A DNA stretch of 10,247 nt from Candidatus Sifarchaeum marinoarchaea (lineage in GTDB: Archaea > Asgardarchaeota > Sifarchaeia > Borrarchaeales > Borrarchaeaceae), in the NCBI GenBank assembly GCA_016294985.1, contig JAECRW010000048.1, positions 1 through 10,247 on the forward strand, read 5' to 3'. The notes beneath the pieces are model-generated. The model was not told the origin of the DNA. It made no database searches and saw nothing but the letters and a program-made list of their open reading frames with translations. The position numbers were made by a program, and so were the translations under genes. This document shows positions 6,538 to 10,247 of this stretch, piece by piece (position 1 is the stretch's first letter; every line of letters starts with the position of its first letter).

Positions 6538-6745
6538 CGAAATACGACTATGTGGAGATCATTTTTACTGATTTTCTCTTTTAATAAGTTATTTTATGTA
6601 GACAATGTTTCGAAGTCCAGAATTTGTGTGCAACAAATGAATACTGCTCTAAAAAATAATATAAAAATATTAATATTATACCTTTTAGCTTTTATTCCGT
6701 TAAATCGAAAGTACATCAAGAAATAAAAAATTAAAGACTCTTACT
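6538..6745 (-). promoter_or_regulatory. A/T-rich gap between uS15 and RecJ-like genes, probable terminator and promoter
   Basis: After the uS15 stop the - strand has a T-rich run (ttaattttttattt, about 6722-6736), the form of many archaeal terminators. Further on, a perfect TAATAT/ATATTA hairpin with a 4-base loop (6657-6672) is followed by another T-rich stretch. The sequence ggtataatatta (about 6668-6681) could also serve as a TATA element for the nuclease gene. I see no gene here. Confidence 0.35.
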
Positions 6746-7201
6746 TTATCTGATTAATTGAGCTACTTTCTTAGGATCATATTTCCACTTGGGATCGATC
6801 TTCTTTGTTCTGCGGTAATACTTTGAGAGCCTATGGATTTTAGCCTCTGTTAGTTGAAGACCTCTTTTTGAGTGGAGATCCTTTGGATTTGCCTCCATGT
6901 GGTTGCGGAGATTCCAAGCTTTTTTAATGAGGTTTAATATGTCTTCTGGTAGGGCGGAAAGTATATCATGCTCTTTTAAATGTTGAGCCAGGCTCTTTCC
7001 TGTTTGAAGTTTCACTGACGGGATACCATACTGATCTCTAAGAATTGTTCCGATCATCGCCTGCGATTCACCCGCTTTTGCAAGCTTAACAATTATATCG
7101 TCAACTTCTTCTGGTGTATAATCAACCCACACAGGCGATTTTGTCCTGGGCGGTCTTTTACTTGCACTCTTGCCCCGTGCTCTAGTATGCATTCTAGCCA
7201 T
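6746..7201 (-). CDS. rps15: Small-subunit ribosomal protein uS15, archaeal type
   Basis: 151 residues. The archaeal/eukaryotic N-terminal extension is clear: MARMHTRARGKSASKRPPR, then PVWVDYTPEEVDDIIVKLAKAG. The S15 core follows with QAMIGTILRDQYGIPSVK, a LRNHMEANPKDLHSKRGLQL loop and RLSKYYRRTKKIDPKWKYDP, the region that contacts 16S rRNA. The ATG is preceded by GGAGG (7210-7214) at 8 bases. This is the first gene of the uS15, RecJ-like, Pcc1, cupin, eS1 series. A long A/T-rich gap separates it from the divergent iron-sulphur gene. Confidence 0.97.
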   Translation of the reverse strand: MARMHTRARGKSASKRPPRTKSPVWVDYTPEEVDDIIVKLAKAGESQAMIGTILRDQYGIPSVKLQTGKSLAQHLKEHDILSALPEDILNLIKKAWNLRNHMEANPKDLHSKRGLQLTEAKIHRLSKYYRRTKKIDPKWKYDPKKVAQLIR

Positions 7202-7560
7202 TTAAGTTTCCTCCACAAGATTGCCTCTGGATTTCTAAGTTTTATGTTTTTTCAGATTTTTTTTAAAGTTTGGATAAAGGCTTTTAGATTTGAATGTTTT
7301 AAAAAGGTTACCAAAAGAAACTCGGTTGAATTCTAAAAACTTGCTATTCTAGCAGGAGACTTTGTAACCATTTAGAAATTATTTAAAACTTGAAGTTAAC
7401 ACTTTTAACTAATCCACAACGAACGTTTTACATCTCCTCTTAATATTGATTATATGAATTTTGATACCTACAGAAATTTAATGAGTTATCTATTTATGAT
7501 TCTAAGTTTTCAGATGAGTTTAAGGTGTGAGTTATAATTATTCCTAGATAATATCTCGGA
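7202..7560. promoter_or_regulatory. Divergent promoter region between uS15 and the iron-sulphur protein
   Basis: This 359-base A/T-rich stretch contains no gene I can support. On the - side are the GGAGG of uS15 (7210-7214) and two possible TATA boxes: TTTTAAAA at 7297-7304, with cctt upstream on that strand, and a TTTAAA near 7260-7266. On the + side, TATAATTA at 7533-7540 lies about 26 bases before 7561, so transcription likely starts very close to the iron-sulphur gene. Confidence 0.45.
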
Positions 7561-8250
7561 GTGTTTTCAGCCGTGCCCCTTATGAGCAGAACAATTAAAG
7601 AAGCTGTGAAAAAGTTAGGTGCCGATTTGGTTGGTATAGTCTCTGTTGATGAAATCGATGATGAAAATATAAAAACAGAAATAAAAAACTTGGTAGATGA
7701 TGCACGTGCTTTAATTTTATTTGGAAGACGCTTTGAACATATAATGATTAAAGAATGTGATGAAGAAAGCGACGATTACCAGATTACAATAAGTAAGACC
7801 TTAAAATTGATTTCACGAAAACTTGTTAGATTTATTTTTAGAAGTGGTTTTACTTCAAAAATTCTATTTGATCCTGAAAAAATGAGCGAAAGTCAGCTGA
7901 TAAATATAAAGCAACTTGCAGAACTTGCTGGATTAGGGCAAATTGGATTTAATAATCTGCTTTTGACACCAGAGTTTGGACCACGAATTTTAATTGCAGC
8001 AGTAGTTACTGATGCATTATTAGAGCCTGATAAGAAGAACGAATTAACGATCTGTTTGGAATTCAAAGGGACTTCTTGTAAAAAATGCGCGGACGCATGT
8101 CCAAAATTGGCAATAAGCTTTACAGGGCGATTTTATGAGGCTAAATGCCTTAATCAGCTCAATGAAGATCTAAAGTTATATCCGTCTTATTGCTGCACTT
8201 TGTGTATTACATCATGTCCTATAGGACATCCTGATTCTTCTGAGCAATAG
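7561..8250 (+). CDS. QueG-like double [4Fe-4S] iron-sulphur protein
   Basis: 229 residues if read from GTG 7561. GTG 7573 and ATG 7582 (222 residues) are alternatives, and the TATA box at 7533-7540 suggests a very short leader. AELAGLGQIGFNNLLLTPEFG (120-140) is the hallmark segment of the epoxyqueuosine reductase/reductive dehalogenase-like superfamily. A C-terminal two-cluster domain follows: CKKCADACP (173-181), an isolated Cys196, and CCTLCITSCP (211-220). In classical QueG the first motif has one more cysteine; here the equivalent position is Gly170, and Cys165 may replace it. Archaea normally make archaeosine rather than queuosine, so a QueG role is unlikely and the true reaction is unknown. 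It is convergent with the small gene at 8261, with a 10-base gap. Confidence 0.8.
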   Translation: MFSAVPLMSRTIKEAVKKLGADLVGIVSVDEIDDENIKTEIKNLVDDARALILFGRRFEHIMIKECDEESDDYQITISKTLKLISRKLVRFIFRSGFTSKILFDPEKMSESQLINIKQLAELAGLGQIGFNNLLLTPEFGPRILIAAVVTDALLEPDKKNELTICLEFKGTSCKKCADACPKLAISFTGRFYEAKCLNQLNEDLKLYPSYCCTLCITSCPIGHPDSSEQ

Positions 8251-8260
8251 ATAACTTTCA

Positions 8261-8440
8261 TCATTTTAAAGAATCTAACAGAAGCCCTATGTCTTTTTGT
8301 GCTCGTTTTAGTAACTTTATCGCTTTCTTCTTGTTTTTTTCATCTAATTCGTGAAAAGGTGTCGTTTTTTGCCAAATCTCTCTTAAACTAGTCAATGCAT
8401 AAAGTGCATCAAAAGTAAGAGTAACTAATTGATCACTCAT
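8261..8440 (-). CDS. Small unknown helical protein
   Basis: 59 residues from ATG 8440 (MSDQLVTLTF). I prefer this start because GGTGG lies 5 bases upstream; ATG 8452 and TTG 8458 would add 4 or 6 residues. The protein appears all-helical: a first helix with LTFDALYALTSLREIWQK, a short FHELDEKN turn, and a basic second helix KKKAIKLLKRAQKDIGLLLDSL with a heptad-like leucine spacing. No cysteines, signal peptide or membrane segment are present. I do not recognise the family. It lies 34 bases after tRNA-Cys on the same strand and may be co-transcribed with it. That the frame is real is suggested by the ribosome-binding site and the tight convergent packing. Confidence 0.55.
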   Translation of the reverse strand: MSDQLVTLTFDALYALTSLREIWQKTTPFHELDEKNKKKAIKLLKRAQKDIGLLLDSLK

Positions 8441-8474
8441 TTCATCCACCATTCCCAATCAAAAATGTAAATGA

Positions 8475-8565
8475 AGCCGGGGGGAGGAATTGAACCCCCG
8501 TAAAGCGGATCTGCAGTCCACCGCCTCTAAGAGGGAAATATTTCCAGCCTCTAGGCTACCCCGGC
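8475..8565 (-). tRNA. tRNA-Cys(GCA) with a non-canonical D-loop intron
   Basis: On the - strand: acceptor GCCGGGG (8565-8559) pairs with CCCCGGC (8482-8476), and U73 (8475) is the cysteine discriminator. The anticodon arm is GTGGA CTGCAGA TCCGC with anticodon GCA at 8514-8512. The variable loop is TTTAC and the T-arm is GGGGG TTCAATT CCTCC. The D-stem GCCT/AGGC encloses a 26-base loop, far too long, explained by an intron at 8546-8528. Removing it leaves 72 bases including U73. CCA is not encoded. Position 21 would be G rather than the usual A. Confidence 0.95.
8528..8546 (-). other. 19-nt BHB intron in the D-loop of tRNA-Cys
   Basis: The precursor folds exactly as a bulge-helix-bulge motif. 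The D-stem GCCU/AGGC comes first, then a 3-nt bulge UAG on the 3' side. A 4-bp helix AGAG/CUCU follows, then a 3-nt bulge GCU on the 5' side and an intron hairpin GGAA/UUCC with loop AUAU. Cleavage after the second base of each bulge, as done by the archaeal splicing endonuclease, removes TGGAAATATTTCCCTCTTA. The ends could shift by one base. Confidence 0.85.
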
Positions 8566-8638
8566 ATATTCTTCTCTTCAATATGCATACGTTAATTGCC
8601 TCATCGATCAAATGCTTCTTCGCCTAGTAGAGGAGCAA

Positions 8639-8649
8639 TATAAAAACCT
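8639..8649 (-). promoter_or_regulatory. Candidate TATA box upstream of tRNA-Cys
   Basis: The - strand reads aaggtttttatattg, a BRE-like AAGG next to TTTTTATAT. It would start transcription near 8617, giving a 5' leader of about 50 bases to be removed by RNase P. It lies about 35 bases from the inferred right end of IS copy 2. Confidence 0.35.
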
Positions 8650-8707
8650 TACTGATTTATTGAGGAAAATTAAAACAGAGTAACAGTATCACAAACCCTA
8701 TCCAAGG

Positions 8708-8723
8708 TAACTAACGGTAGTTA
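8708..8723. repeat. Near-palindrome at the right end of IS copy 2
   Basis: TAACTACCGTTAGTTA on the - strand differs by one base from the perfect palindrome at 1271-1286. Its outer six bases on each side (TAACTA/TAGTTA) remain complementary. Confidence 0.65.
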
Positions 8724-8731
8724 TCTTACTA

Positions 8732-8879
8732 GGCTTCAGCCCTCCTCTGAACACCGAAGCGGGCGATTTGTGGTGTTACGGGTTCCCTCACCAACTGACA
8801 CGGCTGGGGTGAGTTCATCCCCGCTTATGGGTCTACTGTTCGAGAAAGACTCCCGTGTGCATGAAGTCTTCCGACCCGT
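8732..8879 (-). ncRNA. Putative omega-RNA (reRNA) scaffold / right end of IS copy 2
   Basis: The stems of the copy 1 scaffold are preserved: the outer ACGGGT (8879-8874) / ACCCGT (8783-8778), the AGACT/AGTCT stem, GGGG/CCCC, and the terminal GCTTCGGT / GCTGAAGC hairpin (8760-8732). The tnpB reading frame runs through most of this segment and stops inside the terminal hairpin, so the last roughly 50 codons overlap the RNA scaffold. Overlap of guide RNA with the 3' end of tnpB is known for this family. Confidence 0.55.
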
Positions 8880-10247
8880 CGAACTCACACTCTTGTCGGC
8901 ATACTTCCCCTCCAAGAGCGGCTTTATCAACCACTGGTCGAGTCCGACCTCATCTCGTAGTGAAAAGATGAGCTTGAAAGCTAGATTCAGGGCCGCATTA
9001 ATATCCGCCTGGAGTTGGGCGCCACAGTCATGGCAGAGCAGTAATGCTTGGAAAGGACGTTCTGTATTCCGCGAGTTACATTTACAACACGTTCTGCTCG
9101 TCCACGTTTCGTGGATAGCGACCACCTGATCCTCAGACAACCCCAACCGTTGAAGTTTATAGCACAACATCTCAGTAATCCGTGCAAAGGACCAGCGATG
9201 CAATTCTCGGCGATGTTTCCGTGACTTGCCGTCACCCTTCCGCCGTGAATTACGAATCCCTTTTAACCGGCCAATCGCTACATAGACACGGTACCTGTGC
9301 GCCAGCCGTTGAACCCACCGTATAAGTTGAGCTGTTAGTTCGTGGTCGTATTGAATGGCGAGTTGTTTCCGTCGGCGGCTTAAGATCCTCAATTTGCGGG
9401 TGATCCCATAGTTGGATTTTCCTAGCCGCCGATAGTGCTCTTTCTGCCGTTGTAGAGCTGCAATCTGGTTATCTAATTCATTAATTGCTCGATTTTTCTC
9501 TTTTGATTCAAAAAAGCGAATATTCCGCGCAGTAAGTTCCCCAGACCCGTCAGCAGTCAGGAGCACGGCTACTGCTGCTTTCTTGATCCCCAGATCTACA
9601 CTTACCACTGCAAGCGGTTTTGTGTGAGATTGGGGTTCTGGGTCGGGGTATTTCAAGGTTACATGCGCATACCAGCGCGCATTTTCATGTTTAATTAATT
9701 GCACCGTTTTAGCTGCAGCACCATTTATCAGATTCACATGATACGCCGATGGATTGAGAGGCAGCCAGAGGTGTTTCCCCTTTTCAGGATAATAGACTTC
9801 TAACCAATAACGGGTGATTGTGGTCTGCCGCTTACGCAAGAATGCAGTTGTTCCCAGGTTCATTCGTCGGGGTAATCGTCCCTGCTGATATGTTGGAGCT
9901 TGACAGGGCCGGGAGGGTTTTTTCTGTGTCTCCCACCAATTTAATACCTGCGCCAATTCGCTCTCCAGGTTCAGATATTTGTTTTTCTGCATGATTTTCC
10001 AGTAAATGCGCTCATGATCTAAGAGTTGCTCGCAATAGCTGTGCCACATCGCGACCGCAGTGTCCCGGCACTCTTTTAATTCTCGCACCGTGATTCTCCC
10101 ATGAAACTGCTTCTTTAAGTCATACTTGACCCTAGGACGCCCTTTAGTGGTCTTCAACTTCCCATCTTTCCGTTGGCGTGTAATTGGTTTGCTGGTTAAG
10201 GTCAACTGATCCAGTTTACTGAGAGAAATTTGGCGTCCTTCGTATCC
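8736..10247 (-). CDS. tnpB: TnpB RNA-guided nuclease, N-terminus beyond the window
   Basis: The frame is open from the window edge to a TGA at 8736. Residues are counted here from a TTG at 10205, but 14 more open codons reach the edge, so the true start lies outside. RuvC-I is AVVSVDLGIKKAAVAV (Asp204), followed by a coiled-coil-like linker (about 236-290). The zinc finger is intact: CCKC (373-376) and CHDC (391-394), followed by RuvC-III ADINAALN (Asp401). At the RuvC-II place VAIGRLKGIRNS stands where most TnpBs have Glu in a VxEDL motif; a nearby acidic candidate is Glu345 in ARITEMLCYK. The last 50 or so residues are encoded by the omega-RNA-like segment and may not matter for the protein. 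Apart from RuvC-II it looks intact, unlike copy 1. Confidence 0.88.
   Translation of the reverse strand, partial: GYEGRQISLSKLDQLTLTSKPITRQRKDGKLKTTKGRPRVKYDLKKQFHGRITVRELKECRDTAVAMWHSYCEQLLDHERIYWKIMQKNKYLNLESELAQVLNWWETQKKPSRPCQAPTYQQGRLPRRMNLGTTAFLRKRQTTITRYWLEVYYPEKGKHLWLPLNPSAYHVNLINGAAAKTVQLIKHENARWYAHVTLKYPDPEPQSHTKPLAVVSVDLGIKKAAVAVLLTADGSGELTARNIRFFESKEKNRAINELDNQIAALQRQKEHYRRLGKSNYGITRKLRILSRRRKQLAIQYDHELTAQLIRWVQRLAHRYRVYVAIGRLKGIRNSRRKGDGKSRKHRRELHRWSFARITEMLCYKLQRLGLSEDQVVAIHETWTSRTCCKCNSRNTERPFQALLLCHDCGAQLQADINAALNLAFKLIFSLRDEVGLDQWLIKPLLEGKYADKSVSSTGRKTSCTRESFSNSRPISGDELTPAVSVGEGTRNTTNRPLRCSEEG
8778..8954 (-). repeat. Near-identical 3' module shared with IS copy 1
   Basis: This is the reverse-complement partner of 1037-1215. 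The pair forms an inverted repeat enclosing about 7.6 kb of chromosomal genes. Confidence 0.9.

Larger units (their letters stand above)
8683..10247 (-). mobile_element. IS copy 2: tnpB-only IS200/IS605-superfamily element, cut by the window edge
   Basis: It contains a long open tnpB, the same structured 3' end as copy 1 (8732-8879) and the 16-bp imperfect palindrome (8708-8723). The right boundary near 8683 is inferred from the end of similarity to copy 1: both continue past the palindrome with GATAGG(A/G)TTTGT and TACTGT. No tnpA is seen in the window; one could lie beyond 10247. G+C is visibly higher than in the neighbouring genes. Confidence 0.75.

Noticed and set aside
8770..9129. Open frames opposite the tnpB of copy 2
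   Set aside because: They are antisense shadows of a well-supported TnpB frame without ribosome-binding sites or recognisable motifs.
1..10247. CRISPR array or a multi-gene defence system
   Set aside because: No regularly spaced repeats and no cas, restriction or toxin-antitoxin genes are visible. The only RNA-guided proteins are the two TnpBs.
1..10247. The two elements as a composite transposon carrying the enclosed genes
   Set aside because: The enclosed genes are core archaeal ribosomal and tRNA genes in a conserved order with host-like base composition, not cargo.

Overview
The window is a piece of archaeal chromosome bounded on both sides by insertion sequences of the tnpB-only (IS1341-like) kind. 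Archaeal markers are unambiguous: ribosomal proteins eS1 (S3Ae) and archaeal-type uS15, a RecJ-like DHH nuclease, a probable KEOPS Pcc1 subunit, a DUF2095-like protein, and a tRNA-Cys with a bulge-helix-bulge (BHB) intron. The core is A+T-rich, and some genes carry GGAGG or GGTGA ribosome-binding sites. I cannot fix the lineage from sequence alone; Asgard, Bathyarchaeia and several euryarchaeal groups would all fit.

Layout. 1-1312: a decayed TnpB element on +. Its nuclease gene has a stop codon in place of the first zinc-finger cysteine, a frameshift just after it, and a lost CxxC. A well-preserved structured 3' end follows. 1414-3482: a radical SAM protein and a DUF2095-like small protein, both on +. 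3500-7201: the conserved archaeal information-processing cluster on -, transcribed in the order uS15, RecJ-like nuclease, Pcc1-like subunit, a cupin, eS1. 7573-8250: an iron-sulphur protein of the QueG-like superfamily on +. 8261-8565: a small unknown helical protein and a tRNA-Cys on -. 8683-10247: a second TnpB element on -, cut off by the window edge.

Genes working together. uS15 and eS1 are small-subunit ribosomal proteins. Pcc1 belongs to the KEOPS complex, which makes t6A in ANN-decoding tRNAs. The DHH protein is a RecJ-type nuclease candidate linked to replication and repair. Pcc1 overlaps the nuclease gene by 17 nt, which points to translational coupling. The cupin is an additional gene sitting between Pcc1 and eS1.

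Main points of interest. (1) The two TnpB proteins look very different over most of their length and have different zinc fingers and different RuvC-II motifs. Yet the last part of each gene and the structured 3' end are almost identical DNA (about 178 nt with four substitutions and one 2-nt gap). This suggests a chimera, or exchange of the omega-RNA/right-end module. (2) The tRNA-Cys is interrupted in its D-loop by a 19-nt intron with a complete BHB motif. (3) The eS1 leader has two interleaved inverted repeats just upstream of the Shine-Dalgarno, which could form a regulatory switch. (4) The second TnpB lacks the usual RuvC-II glutamate.
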